Shown: positions 36,470 to 45,607 of the stretch, piece by piece
Layout of the letters: every line of letters starts with the position of its first letter
How positions within the stretch are numbered: the first letter of the stretch is position 1
Made by a program: the position numbers and the translations under genes
Notes under the pieces: generated by a model
What the model was told of the DNA's origin: nothing
Seen by the model: only the letters and a program-made list of their open reading frames with translations
Databases searched by the model: none
Source: Brevibacterium atlanticum
GTDB lineage: Bacteria; Actinomycetota; Actinomycetes; Actinomycetales; Brevibacteriaceae
DNA: 64,000 bases
Assembly: GCF_011617245.1 (NCBI RefSeq)
Contig: NZ_CP050152.1
Coordinates: forward strand, 1,488,001-1,552,000
Direction: 5' to 3'

Positions 36470-37366
36470 ATGGACGATGCCGTCACTAGGAAAAATACGT
36501 CACCGGCGCCCGAGCATCTCTATGGTCGCGTCCTCAAGCCGGGGGAGCTGCTCGAACATGCTCAGTATTCGTCGGTCCGCGTGGTCGCGGAGCGCCTGCG
36601 CCCCTTCGTCAAACGCTATTGGGCCGTCGATTGGGATCTTCCCGACGGCGAGAGCTACCAGACCGCGACAGTTGCCGAGCCGACGATCAACCTGACCTTC
36701 GAATACGGGACGAGCCGGCGGGCGAACACCGACGGACCGGGAGTGTGGGTGACGGGTCCGGTGACGCAGCGACGCTTCGACGTCGGGATCTTCGGCCGCG
36801 GCGGAGTCTTCGGGGTGAACTTCCACCTCGGGGCGACCTTGGCCTTCTCCGGGCAGATGCCGGCCGACATCCGCGACACCACCGTTCCCGCAGCACAGTG
36901 GTTTCCCGCCCTCGAATCCGATCTGGGACTGACAGATTCGGACTTCAGTCTGTCGGATGGCCCGGACATCTCCGCGCTCGCCGAGGCGGTCGAGTCGTGG
37001 CTGCTCTCCCGCCGACCGCAGATGACCGGGGGTTATATGCGGCTCAAGCACCTACTCGACATCCTCGATGATCCGGAGGTCGTGAGCCTGAGAATGCTCT
37101 CCGAACGTGCCGGTGTCACCGAACGCACGCTGCAGAGGCTGTTCAGCCGCTTCTGCGGAGTCGGCGCGAAGAAGATCCTCACCCGGGCTCGGATCATCGA
37201 CGCCGTCGGGGCCATCGACCGCGGATGGGATGATTCCCTGGCCGATCTCGGTGCTCGCTTCGGCTGGTTCGATCAGTCCCATTTCAACGCCGACTTCCTC
37301 CGCGTCACCGGCTTCAGTCCCGGCGAATACGCGCAGAGGAGATCGGCACGGACCCAACGCGACTGA
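36470..37366 (+). CDS. AraC-family transcriptional regulator
   Basis: A 298-residue protein. The N-terminal domain (about 20-170) is of the DUF6597/cupin-like type found in AraC proteins (ERLRPFVKRYWAVDWDL); the C-terminal double helix-turn-helix includes LRMLSERAGVTERTLQRLFSRFCGVGAKKILTRARI and LADLGARFGWFDQSHFNADFLRVTGFSPGEYAQ. It is divergent from the VOC gene and probably controls it. The effector is unknown. Confidence 0.9.
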   Translation: MDDAVTRKNTSPAPEHLYGRVLKPGELLEHAQYSSVRVVAERLRPFVKRYWAVDWDLPDGESYQTATVAEPTINLTFEYGTSRRANTDGPGVWVTGPVTQRRFDVGIFGRGGVFGVNFHLGATLAFSGQMPADIRDTTVPAAQWFPALESDLGLTDSDFSLSDGPDISALAEAVESWLLSRRPQMTGGYMRLKHLLDILDDPEVVSLRMLSERAGVTERTLQRLFSRFCGVGAKKILTRARIIDAVGAIDRGWDDSLADLGARFGWFDQSHFNADFLRVTGFSPGEYAQRRSARTQRD

Positions 37367-37368
37367 GT

Positions 37369-38568
37369 TCAGTCCCGACCGCTGCGGTCCGGGTGCGACT
37401 GAGATCGTGGTGTCTGAGACGGTGCCGCATCGAACGTCCCACGGACCAGCAGTTCTCCGTCGCTGATGGTCTGGTGCCCCATGGCGAAACCGTGTCGGAG
37501 CGTCCGGCCCTCATCGAACAGCAGCAGGTCGGCGTCATGCCCGGGCACGATCCGGCCCTTGCGGGAGAGCTTGAGGGCATCGGCGGTATTGGCGGTGACG
37601 AAGGCGAGCACCTGGGTCAGGGAGAGTCCGCTGGACTCGGCGCAGGCCCACACCTGCTCAAACAGGGTCGACTGGTCGGCCACCTTCAGGTCGATCAGAC
37701 GGCCCTGGGCATCGAACCTCGGCAGGCTTCCGTTGGCGTCCGAGGACAGGGTCAGCCGGTCCAGGTCACCGCCGAGCTCGACATACCGGCGCACCGACTC
37801 CACAGTCGAGGTACCGGCTGTCATATCGACGAAAGCTCCCTTCGCCGCCAACGCAACGGCATCGGCGACGAGCTCCTCATCCCGGGTGATGTGCGTGGCG
37901 TAGACGGCAGGCGGAGCGATCGGATAGTCGTCGAGGAGGCGATGGAGCGGGGTCAGCCTCGACTCATGGGACCCGACGTGGAAGTGCGTGACACCGGCCT
38001 TGCCGCTGAGCAGCCCGCCGACATGGCACTGACTGACGATGTCGGCGAGTGCCTCGACCGTGGGTTGGAACGAGCGTCGTTCGGACACGGCGATCTCTCC
38101 GGCACCGATGACCTTGTCGATGAGCACGATGTCATCGATCACCGACCCGGTGATCGTGCGTGCCGGGAGCTGGTAGCTTCCGGTGTAGACGAACGTCGTG
38201 ATCCCCTCCTCCTCGAGACCCCGAGCCTTGGCGAGGAGACCTGCATGCGTGCGGGTGACGGAATCGGTGCCGAGGCAGCCGACGACGGTGGTCACGCCCG
38301 AACGGAGGATGTCGGTGACGGCGATCTCCGGAGTACGGGTCGCATAGCCTCCCTCGCCGCCACCGCCGGTGATGTGCACATGCGGATCGATGAAGCCGGG
38401 TGTGGCGGTGAGTCGGGAGGCCTCGATGACCTGGGCACCGGGCAACGCGGCGATGGCGACCGGATCCACCTCACCGATATGGGCGATGCGGGAACCTTCG
38501 ACGAGGATGTCGCGGACCCCCAGCGGTTCGGGGGCGAAGATCTCCGCCCCGCGGATCAGCATGACCAT
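37369..38568 (-). CDS. iadA: Isoaspartyl dipeptidase (beta-aspartyl-peptidase)
   Basis: A 399-residue amidohydrolase that cleaves beta-aspartyl (isoaspartyl) dipeptides. The binuclear metal site is complete: H63 and H65 (DPHVHITGGGGEGGY), the carbamylated-lysine candidate K152 (DKVIGAGEIAVSERRS), H197 (HFHVGSH), H226 (YATHITRDEE) and D277 (SSDANGSLPRF). The start at 38568 has a strong AAGGAG. It follows a complete dipeptide ABC importer on the same strand after a 116-bp gap holding two 18-bp direct repeats. Import of isoaspartyl peptides and cleavage in the cytosol is the likely joint function. Confidence 0.93.
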   Translation of the reverse strand: MVMLIRGAEIFAPEPLGVRDILVEGSRIAHIGEVDPVAIAALPGAQVIEASRLTATPGFIDPHVHITGGGGEGGYATRTPEIAVTDILRSGVTTVVGCLGTDSVTRTHAGLLAKARGLEEEGITTFVYTGSYQLPARTITGSVIDDIVLIDKVIGAGEIAVSERRSFQPTVEALADIVSQCHVGGLLSGKAGVTHFHVGSHESRLTPLHRLLDDYPIAPPAVYATHITRDEELVADAVALAAKGAFVDMTAGTSTVESVRRYVELGGDLDRLTLSSDANGSLPRFDAQGRLIDLKVADQSTLFEQVWACAESSGLSLTQVLAFVTANTADALKLSRKGRIVPGHDADLLLFDEGRTLRHGFAMGHQTISDGELLVRGTFDAAPSQTPRSQSHPDRSGRD

Positions 38569-38610
38569 GCTGAGTCTCCTTTCCACTCTGACCGTGACCG
38601 CGTTTCCGCC

Positions 38611-38659
38611 CCCGACTGTGTGCGCACTGGCCCCGCGCGCACCCGACTGTGTGCGCACT
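38611..38659. repeat. Two 18-bp direct repeats upstream of iadA
   Basis: CCCGACTGTGTGCGCACT occurs at 38611-38628 and again at 38642-38659. The copies are 31 bp apart, about three DNA turns, and include the palindrome GTGCGCAC. They may be regulator sites between the importer genes and iadA. Confidence 0.85.
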
Positions 38660-38684
38660 CGACCCGGTCGAGACGCGGATCCGT

Positions 38685-39515
38685 TCAGCCGGGGATGATG
38701 CCCTTACCGTCGACCTTGGGAATGGCGGCCAACAGCTTCTTCGTGTACGGGTGCTGCGGGTCGTTCCAGATCTCCGCGGTCGGCGCGACCTCGACGATGC
38801 GACCGGCCTCCATGACGGCGACCCGGTCGGCGATGTCGCGGACGACCGAGAGGTCATGGCTGATAAAGATCATCGACGCGCCGGAGTCGATGGCGAGGTC
38901 GCGCATCATCCGTGCGATGCGCGCCTGCAGGAACGCATCGAGAGAGGCGATCGGCTCATCGCCGACGAGCACCTTCGGACCGGCCGCCAAGGCACGGGCG
39001 ATCGCAATGCGCTGCCGCTGCCCGCCGGAGAACGAATGCGAATAACGCTGCGCGGAGTCCGCCGGCAGGTCGACCGCCTCGAGCAGCGACTCGACACTCC
39101 AGCTCCCGGACGGGTCCAAAGCGAGGGCGTCCTCGAGCTGATCACGGATGCGCCGCCGGGGGTTGAGCGAGGCGTAGGGGTTCTGGAAGACCATCTGGAC
39201 GCCGAGCAGGCTCTTCGCCCGCTTCTTCAGACCCAAGGCCCTCACCGGACTGCCGTCGAAGGTGATGGAGCCTCCGGCCGGTTTCTCGAGCCCGCAGATG
39301 AGCTTCGCCAGAGTGGACTTTCCGCAGCCGGACTCACCGACGAGTCCGAGCACCTCGGAACGTCCGAGCTGCAGGGAGACCCCGTCGACCGCGCGGAACC
39401 GTCCGCCGCCGTCGAGCTTGTATTCGCACGACACGGAATCGAGCGCGAGCAGCGGGGCACCGGCGGCGGTGGACTCGTCGCGGGCTTGGGTCGAGGTGTG
39501 ACCGGTCGGTGTCAT
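38685..39515 (-). CDS. Dipeptide/oligopeptide ABC transporter ATPase (DppF-like)
   Basis: A 276-residue ATPase: Walker A GESGCGKST (about 60-68), signature SFSGGQRQRIAIARAL, Walker B VLVGDEPIASLD and switch H in IFISHDLSV. The FQNPYASLNPRRRI segment is characteristic of the DppF/OppF half. It overlaps dppD by four bases and ends the importer cluster. Works with the DppD-like ATPase to energise the DppB/C-like permease. Confidence 0.93.
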   Translation of the reverse strand: MTPTGHTSTQARDESTAAGAPLLALDSVSCEYKLDGGGRFRAVDGVSLQLGRSEVLGLVGESGCGKSTLAKLICGLEKPAGGSITFDGSPVRALGLKKRAKSLLGVQMVFQNPYASLNPRRRIRDQLEDALALDPSGSWSVESLLEAVDLPADSAQRYSHSFSGGQRQRIAIARALAAGPKVLVGDEPIASLDAFLQARIARMMRDLAIDSGASMIFISHDLSVVRDIADRVAVMEAGRIVEVAPTAEIWNDPQHPYTKKLLAAIPKVDGKGIIPG

Positions 39516-40303
39516 GATGCGACCTCCGCTCCCGGCAGCGATTCGATGAGCGACCGTGTGTATTCGTGCTTCGGTGCGGTGATCACGGTCTCCCGGTCAC
39601 CGGTCTCGACGACGACGCCGTTCTTCATCACGACGATGGAATCGGCCACCGAGGACAGCACCCCGAAATCGTGGGTGACGAGCAGGACCGCGAGGTCGAG
39701 GTCGTCGCAGAGTTCACGGAGGAGACGGAGGATGCCGGCCTGCACGGTGACGTCGAGCGCCGTGGTCGGTTCGTCGGCGATGAGGACCTTCGGATCGCAG
39801 ATGATCGCCGAGGCGAAGGCGATCCGCTGCAGCTGCCCGCCGGAGAACTGATGCGGGTACTTGCGCACGGCCTCGTCGGGGTGGGGGACCCGTGTGCGGC
39901 CCAGGATGTCGACGGCCTTCGCCAGCGCCTGCTTCTTCGACACCTTCTGGTGGTGCCGCAGATGGTCGGTGATCTGGTCGCCGACGGTGAGCATGGGGTG
40001 GAATGCCGAGGCCGGATCCTGGAACACCATCGACAGCTGCGCCCCGCGCAGCCGGTTGTGGGCCTTGGCCGGCATTCCGACGAGTTCGACGCCGTCGAAG
40101 TCGATGCTTCCGCTCAGTTCCGCCCCCGCCGGGGAGAGGCCCATGATGGCCAACCCGGTTTGTGTCTTACCGGACCCGGAGGCACCGGCGACTCCGGTGA
40201 TCGAACCGGCCTCGAGGTCGAACGAGACGTCCCGGAGGATGTGCGAGGTCTCTTTGCCGGTGGTGACGGAGAGATTGAGGTCTCTGATGCTGATCATGCT
40301 CAT
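39512..40303 (-). CDS. Dipeptide/oligopeptide ABC transporter ATPase (DppD-like)
   Basis: A 263-residue ATPase: Walker A GASGSGKTQ (about 40-48), MVFQDPASAFHPMLTVGDQI, signature QFSGGQLQRIAFASAI, Walker B VLIADEPTTALD, and VTHDFGV. It overlaps both neighbours (ATGA type), consistent with a single translationally coupled unit. An internal Met at 40297 is an alternative start. Confidence 0.93.
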   Translation of the reverse strand: MSMISIRDLNLSVTTGKETSHILRDVSFDLEAGSITGVAGASGSGKTQTGLAIMGLSPAGAELSGSIDFDGVELVGMPAKAHNRLRGAQLSMVFQDPASAFHPMLTVGDQITDHLRHHQKVSKKQALAKAVDILGRTRVPHPDEAVRKYPHQFSGGQLQRIAFASAIICDPKVLIADEPTTALDVTVQAGILRLLRELCDDLDLAVLLVTHDFGVLSSVADSIVVMKNGVVVETGDRETVITAPKHEYTRSLIESLPGAEVAS

Positions 40304-41235
40304 GATGTCGTCTCACCGACTTCCTGTGCGGTGTGCGGGTCAAGGGTGTCGCGCAGACTGTCGCCGATGAAGTTGAAGGCCATGACGATGGTGAGGATGC
40401 ACAGGCCGGGGAAGAACGCGATCCACCAGGCGGCGAACTGTGAGACACCCTCGCTGATCATCGCGCCCCAGTCGGGAGTCGGCGGGACAGCACCCAGGGA
40501 CAGGAATGACAGGCCGGCCATCGTGAGGATCGCTGAGCCGACGTCGAGGGTGGCGAGCACGACGACCGGTGAGATGACGTTGGGCGCGATCTCGCGGATG
40601 AGTGACCGGCCGGCGCTGAAACCGAGGAGGCGACCGGCGATGACGTATTCGCTGCTGCGAGCCGTCATCACCAGTGACCGGGTGACACGGGCGTAGGAGG
40701 GCCAGGACACGAGCAGGATCGCGATGATCGCGTTCTTCAGACCCGGCCCCAGCGCTGCGGCGATGACCATGGCGAGGATGATCGTGGGGAACGCGAAGAC
40801 GAGGTCGGCGATACGCATGATGATCTCGTCGACGGCACGGCCGAAGTAGCCGGCGATCGCTCCGAGCACCGAACCGAGAACCGCCGAGCAGATGACGACG
40901 AACACGGCGGCCGGCAGTGTGGTCCTTGCGGCGACGACGATGCGGGAGAACACATCTCGACCCAGAGTGTCGGTACCGAGCACATTCTCTCCGCCGGGTG
41001 CCGCGAGCCGTGGGAAGTCCTGGGCCAGCGGATCGAATGGGGCGATGAGCGGGGCGAAGATCGCCACGAGCAGCCAGATGAGGAGGATGGCAGCACCGAC
41101 GAAGCCCAACGGGGTGCGCAGGGACCTCGGGAATCGGAACTGCCACCGCTTCACACCGGGGGTGAGCGGGTCACGGACGGCCGCCTCGGTGCCGGTGGAG
41201 CCCTCGGCGGAGTATTTGGGAGTGCCGATGCTCAT
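40300..41235 (-). CDS. Dipeptide ABC transporter permease (DppC-like)
   Basis: A 311-residue permease with an N-terminal helix, a periplasm-side loop with GTDTLGRDVFSRI (the DppC/OppC hallmark) and five more helices including the cytoplasmic EAA loop (SSEYVIAGRLLGFSAGRSLIREIAPN). Start at 41235 overlaps the DppB-like gene by four bases. The N-terminal 30 residues are hydrophilic. Confidence 0.93.
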   Translation of the reverse strand: MSIGTPKYSAEGSTGTEAAVRDPLTPGVKRWQFRFPRSLRTPLGFVGAAILLIWLLVAIFAPLIAPFDPLAQDFPRLAAPGGENVLGTDTLGRDVFSRIVVAARTTLPAAVFVVICSAVLGSVLGAIAGYFGRAVDEIIMRIADLVFAFPTIILAMVIAAALGPGLKNAIIAILLVSWPSYARVTRSLVMTARSSEYVIAGRLLGFSAGRSLIREIAPNVISPVVVLATLDVGSAILTMAGLSFLSLGAVPPTPDWGAMISEGVSQFAAWWIAFFPGLCILTIVMAFNFIGDSLRDTLDPHTAQEVGETTS

Positions 41236-42353
41236 CTCACCCTCACTCTCGGATCCACAAAGCCGTAGATCAGGTCGACGATGAAATTGACGATGATGTA
41301 GACGATGCCGATGACGAGGCCGACCCCCATGATGACGGGCAAGTCGAGCGTCGTCGCTCCGCGGTAAGCGTATTGGCCGAGGCCGTTCCAGGCGAACACC
41401 GTCTCGGTGAGCACGGCTCCCGAAAGCAGGGAGCCGAACGCGAGTCCGACGACGGTGATGATCGGGACCAGGGCGCCGCGGAAGATGTATTTGAACACGA
41501 CAGTGCTGGTGGGCAGGCCCTTGGCCTTCGCTGCGGTGACGTAGTCGAACTTGATGATGTCGAGCACGCTCGAGCGCGAGAAGCGGGTGAGCAGTCCGAT
41601 CGTGAACAGGGCGAGCACGCACGAGGGGAGGATGAGGTGTCCGAGTGCATTGGTGAAGGTCGCCATCTGCCCGGCCAGCAGGGAATCGAGCGTATAGAGT
41701 CCCGTGACCTTCGGCGGGGGAGTGATCCACGGATCGAGACGCCCGGCACCGGGGATGACGCGGAGTTTGAAGAAGAACACGAAGTAGGCGACGGTCGCGA
41801 TCCAGAACGTCGGGGCGGAGATGCCGATGAGGCTGAGCGTGCGGATCGCATGGTCGACGATCGTGTTCTGCTTGAGCGCGCTGAGCAGACCGAGCAGCAG
41901 CCCGAGGATGACGGAGATGAGGATGGCACCGATGCCGAGTTCGATCGAGGCGGGGAAGACCTGCCCGATCGAGTCGAGCACTGGGGTGCGCGTCTGGTTG
42001 GAGACTCCCAGGTCCCCGTGGAGCAGATTGCTCAGGTAGGTGAAGTACTGGACGATGAGTGGTTGGTCGAGGCCGAGCCGTTCACGGGTCTGCGCCACGA
42101 TCTCCGGGTCCGCAGCCGCCCGGTCGCCCAGTATTGCGGCGACCGGGTCGGTGGGCACGAGGTTCGTGAGCAGGAACGTCACGATCGTCACGCCCCAGAT
42201 GAGGAGGACCGAGATGCCGATTCTGATGAGGATGAACCGGAGCAGCGGATGAAGCTTCGGCGGTTCGATCCTCTGGGCGGCATCACCGGTGGTGGTGCCT
42301 GAGGTCGGAGTCGTCTCGGTGGTGGACGCTGCCGTTGGTGCGGCTTCCGCCAT
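41232..42353 (-). CDS. Dipeptide ABC transporter permease (DppB-like)
   Basis: A 373-residue permease with a Thr/Pro-rich cytoplasmic tail (about 45 residues) before the first helix; hallmarks include TFLLTNLVPTDPVAAILGDRA, RERLGLDQPLIVQY and the EAA loop FDYVTAAKAKGLPTSTVVFKYIFRGALVP. Start at 42353 lies two bases after the binding-protein stop. Forms the channel with the DppC-like protein. Confidence 0.93.
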   Translation of the reverse strand: MAEAAPTAASTTETTPTSGTTTGDAAQRIEPPKLHPLLRFILIRIGISVLLIWGVTIVTFLLTNLVPTDPVAAILGDRAAADPEIVAQTRERLGLDQPLIVQYFTYLSNLLHGDLGVSNQTRTPVLDSIGQVFPASIELGIGAILISVILGLLLGLLSALKQNTIVDHAIRTLSLIGISAPTFWIATVAYFVFFFKLRVIPGAGRLDPWITPPPKVTGLYTLDSLLAGQMATFTNALGHLILPSCVLALFTIGLLTRFSRSSVLDIIKFDYVTAAKAKGLPTSTVVFKYIFRGALVPIITVVGLAFGSLLSGAVLTETVFAWNGLGQYAYRGATTLDLPVIMGVGLVIGIVYIIVNFIVDLIYGFVDPRVRVR

Positions 42354-42355
42354 CC

Positions 42356-43924
42356 TCACTCTGCCTTTGCGAAGTCGAACGAGGTGTCCGCGTTGGAGAC
42401 GAACTTCTTCACGCTGTTGCCCACGACGATGGTGTCGACCGGCTGGACTAGCGGGATCCACACCCCGGTGTCCGACAGCGACTTGTACATCGTGGCATAG
42501 GCGTCGCCGCGGGAATCCTCATCGGCTTTCTCAGCCTTCTCGGCGAGCTTCGTGATCGCAGGATCGGCGCCTTTGTCCCAGTTGACGCGTTCGGCGACGC
42601 TGCCGCCGGGGACGAAGACGTTGTAGTTCGACGGGTCGGGGAAGTCCGCACCCCAGGTGCCGATGCCCATGGGCTGCTTGCCCGAACGGAAGCCGTCGAG
42701 CTGCGTGGCGCTGGGAGCCGGCTTGAGTGCGAGGTTGATGCCTGCCTCCTTGAGCTGTGCCTGCAGGGTCTCGGCGAGCTGGGCGAGGTCGACGCCGTTG
42801 ACGGACTGGTCGCTCGAGTAGTGGAACGGAATCTTCTCACCGTCGTAGCCGGACTTCTTCAAAAGCTTCTTCGTCTTCGCCAGGTCGCGTTCGGGTGCCT
42901 GGTCCTTCGGCACGGCCCCATTGAACTCGTTCGGGACGAGCCCGGCCATGCGCTGAGCGCCTTCGCCGGAAAGCTCAAGGATCTTATCGTAGTCGATGGC
43001 TGAGGCCACGGCCTTGCGGAAGTCCTCGTTGGTCGTGATGTCGCTGACCTTGGAGTCCATGTTGTTGAAGATGTAGAGGCTGCGCGTCGACGGCAGCGAG
43101 GTCTTCTGCGCCATGCTGTCGTCGATCGAGTTCGCCTGGTCGGAGTTGAGGTCGTAGGCGACCTGAGCCTGACCGGACTGGATGTCGGTGAGCTGAGTTT
43201 CGGCCGAGACGTTGCGCAGGACGACGCGCTTGTACTTCGGTGCCGGGCCGTTGTAGTGCTCGTTCGCGGTGAGCACGACCTGGCTGTCCGGGTCGTAGGT
43301 GTCGACCTTGTAGGGGCCCGAGCCCTGCGAGTTCTCGTTGAGGAACTGCTCGGCGTCGTCCTTTTCGTCGGTCGTTCCCTTGTTCTCCTTGACGACCTTG
43401 GAGTTGACGATGCCGATGGAGGAGTTGGGCAGGATGTAGGGCAGTGCCGGATTGGGCTTCTCGCTCTTGAGCTCGATGGTCTCATCATCGACCTTCTTGA
43501 CCTTCACACCGTCGAGGAAGAAGGAGGGATTGCCCTTGAGGCCTTGGAGTCGCTCGAAGGAGAAGACGATGTCATCGACGGTGACGGGATCGCCGTTGGA
43601 GAACTTCGCGTCCTTCTGCTTGAGTTTCAGCGTCATCGTCTTGTCGTCATCGGACATCTCGAAGGAGCAGAGACCGTCGGTGGGTTTCGTGAGGTCGCCG
43701 TCCTTGAACTCCAAGGCGGTCTGGTAGAGGGCGTTGTCGATCGTCGAGCCGGTGAACTCGAACTGCCGGTGGGGATCGATCGTTGCGAGGCTGAACGCCG
43801 TCTCCGCGACGATCGTGTCGCCGGAACCGCCGGCTTCGTCGGAGCCGCCGCTGCACGCGGCGAGGCCCGCCGTCAGCGCAAGGGTTGAGCAGATGGCCAC
43901 GAAACTGCGGGTCAGACGCCTCAT
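42356..43924 (-). CDS. Peptide-binding lipoprotein of ABC importer (SBP family 5)
   Basis: A 522-residue lipoprotein with a lipobox LAAC (C24 lipidated) after a basic, hydrophobic signal. Family 5 features include AFSLATIDPHRQFEFTGSTIDNALYQTALEF and the FKDGDLTKPTDGLC, KDAKFSNGDPVTVDDIVFSFERL stretches (the latter being the SBP_bac_5 signature). It is the first gene of the importer operon; RBS AGGGAGA precedes the ATG and a -35/-10 promoter lies at 43958-43986. It captures peptides outside the cell and passes them to the permease. Confidence 0.93.
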   Translation of the reverse strand: MRRLTRSFVAICSTLALTAGLAACSGGSDEAGGSGDTIVAETAFSLATIDPHRQFEFTGSTIDNALYQTALEFKDGDLTKPTDGLCSFEMSDDDKTMTLKLKQKDAKFSNGDPVTVDDIVFSFERLQGLKGNPSFFLDGVKVKKVDDETIELKSEKPNPALPYILPNSSIGIVNSKVVKENKGTTDEKDDAEQFLNENSQGSGPYKVDTYDPDSQVVLTANEHYNGPAPKYKRVVLRNVSAETQLTDIQSGQAQVAYDLNSDQANSIDDSMAQKTSLPSTRSLYIFNNMDSKVSDITTNEDFRKAVASAIDYDKILELSGEGAQRMAGLVPNEFNGAVPKDQAPERDLAKTKKLLKKSGYDGEKIPFHYSSDQSVNGVDLAQLAETLQAQLKEAGINLALKPAPSATQLDGFRSGKQPMGIGTWGADFPDPSNYNVFVPGGSVAERVNWDKGADPAITKLAEKAEKADEDSRGDAYATMYKSLSDTGVWIPLVQPVDTIVVGNSVKKFVSNADTSFDFAKAE

Positions 43925-43957
43925 GTGTGATCTCCCTAACGGTAAGTGTTGTCAGTC

Positions 43958-43986
43958 ACATTAGAGTCGATTCGTTCCCCGTGCAA
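43958..43986 (-). promoter_or_regulatory. Promoter of the dpp-iadA operon
   Basis: On the minus strand TTGCAC (43986-43981), a 17-base spacer and TAATGT (43963-43958) form a good promoter about 34 bases before the binding-protein start. Confidence 0.65.
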
Positions 43987-44079
43987 TTCAACTTGCCACA
44001 ACGCTGAGAGTTTTCCGCTGTGGGGTTCTGCCAATGCCCTGATCCGTGGGTCAGGGCCGGTTGTGGGTGATCTCCGATG

Positions 44080-45558
44080 TCAGCGGTGTGAGTGTGCCAG
44101 GTCGAGCGCCTCGGCGGTGTCGGTGACGGTGCGGGCGACCGCCTCGGCGGTCCACGTCTGTCGGGCGCGATCAGGAACGGCCTCGGTCATGGCAGTGCTC
44201 CAGCGCTCCCGCCACTGGACGGGGAAGGCCCGCCGGAGCAGGTCGAGCATGATCGGGACCGCAGTCGAGGCTCCGGGGGAGGCGCCCAGCAGGCCGGCGA
44301 TCGAACCGTCGGCGGAGACGACGAGTTCAGTGCCCTGCTGGAGGACTCCGATCCGCTTCGGATCCGGTGTGACCAGCTGTGCCCGCTGCCCGGCCGGGGC
44401 GAGCGTCCACTCGTTCCGCCGCGCCTGCGGGTAAAAGCGCTGCAGCTGGGCGAACTTCTTGGCGGGGCCGGCCGCGAGTTCCTTGATGAGGAAGGTCACG
44501 AGGCTGAGGTTCTGCAGGCCGGCGGCGGCGATGACGTGGAGGTTGTCGGGGCGCAGGGTTCTGAAGAAGTCGGTGAGGCGGCCGTGTTTGAGCAGCTTCG
44601 TGCTGAACGTCGCATAAGGGCCGAAGAGCAGATGCTCGCGTCCGTCGACGACGCGTCGGTCCAGATGCGGCACCGACATCGGAGGCGCACCCACATCGGC
44701 CTGACCGTAGACCTTCGCATCGTGGTCGGCGACGACGGACGGGGTGGAGCACCGGTAGAAGGCGGCCCCGACCGGAAGCACTGCGTAGCCGCGGACCTCC
44801 GGGATCCTCGCCTTCTGCAGGAGTCGGAGGGCGAACCCTCCTGCTCCGACGAAGACGGTGCCCGCGCGCACCGTGAACGACCCCTGCGAGGTCGACCCGG
44901 TGATCGTCCATCCCGCCTCCGTCCGATCGAGCCCGGTCACCTCGTGGCCGGTGCGGACCTCGGTGGTCCCGATGCGTGTGAGCGCGCCGGTCAGCGCACC
45001 GAAGTCGACGTCCGTGCCGCGGGGGTGGCGGGCGGCCGCGATGGGCTGACCGGTCGAAGGGCGTCCGGCCATCGTCAGCGGAGCCCACTGCGCGATGGTG
45101 GCAGGGTCGTCGGTGTACTCGAGATCGGCGAACAGCGGATCGGCGCGCAGGGTCTGAACGCGCGTGCGCAGATAGGAGACGTCCTCGGCGCCGAAGACGA
45201 GGTTCATGTGCGCCGTTTCGTGGATGAAGTCGCGTGGGTCGAGCAGGCCGCGGCGCACGAGTTCGGACCACCACTGCCGAGTCAGGTGGTACTGACCCGC
45301 GATCGATGCGGGCTTCGAACCGTCGGTCGGGTCGGGCATGTAGTTGAGTTCGCAGAAACCCGAATGTCCGGTGCCTGCGTTGTTCCACGCATCGCTGCTC
45401 TCTCCGCCGATGCTCTCGGCCTTTTCGAGCATGAGGATGCGCCATTCGGGTTCGAGCTGGGTGAGCATCGAGCCCAGCGTCGCCGACATGATTCCTCCGC
45501 CGATGAGGACGACGTCGGCGTCGGGCAGATGGTCTGAGGCTGTGGTGTGCGAAGACAT
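44080..45558 (-). CDS. mqo: Malate:quinone oxidoreductase
   Basis: A 492-residue FAD enzyme of normal Mqo length. N-terminal FAD loop VLIGGGIMSATLGSML (16-31) and the Mqo signatures EKAESIGGESSDAWNNAGTGHSGFCELNY, HMNLVFG, and DRRVVDGREHLLFGPYATFS are present. Mqo oxidises malate to oxaloacetate and reduces menaquinone at the inner membrane face, feeding the respiratory chain alongside NDH-2. It is divergent from a LysR gene; the 49-bp gap is short enough for joint control. Confidence 0.95.
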   Translation of the reverse strand: MSSHTTASDHLPDADVVLIGGGIMSATLGSMLTQLEPEWRILMLEKAESIGGESSDAWNNAGTGHSGFCELNYMPDPTDGSKPASIAGQYHLTRQWWSELVRRGLLDPRDFIHETAHMNLVFGAEDVSYLRTRVQTLRADPLFADLEYTDDPATIAQWAPLTMAGRPSTGQPIAAARHPRGTDVDFGALTGALTRIGTTEVRTGHEVTGLDRTEAGWTITGSTSQGSFTVRAGTVFVGAGGFALRLLQKARIPEVRGYAVLPVGAAFYRCSTPSVVADHDAKVYGQADVGAPPMSVPHLDRRVVDGREHLLFGPYATFSTKLLKHGRLTDFFRTLRPDNLHVIAAAGLQNLSLVTFLIKELAAGPAKKFAQLQRFYPQARRNEWTLAPAGQRAQLVTPDPKRIGVLQQGTELVVSADGSIAGLLGASPGASTAVPIMLDLLRRAFPVQWRERWSTAMTEAVPDRARQTWTAEAVARTVTDTAEALDLAHSHR

Positions 45559-45607
45559 GACTTCACGATGCGCGCCGAAGAATCATCCGTCCAATGAGGA
45601 AAAGGAT

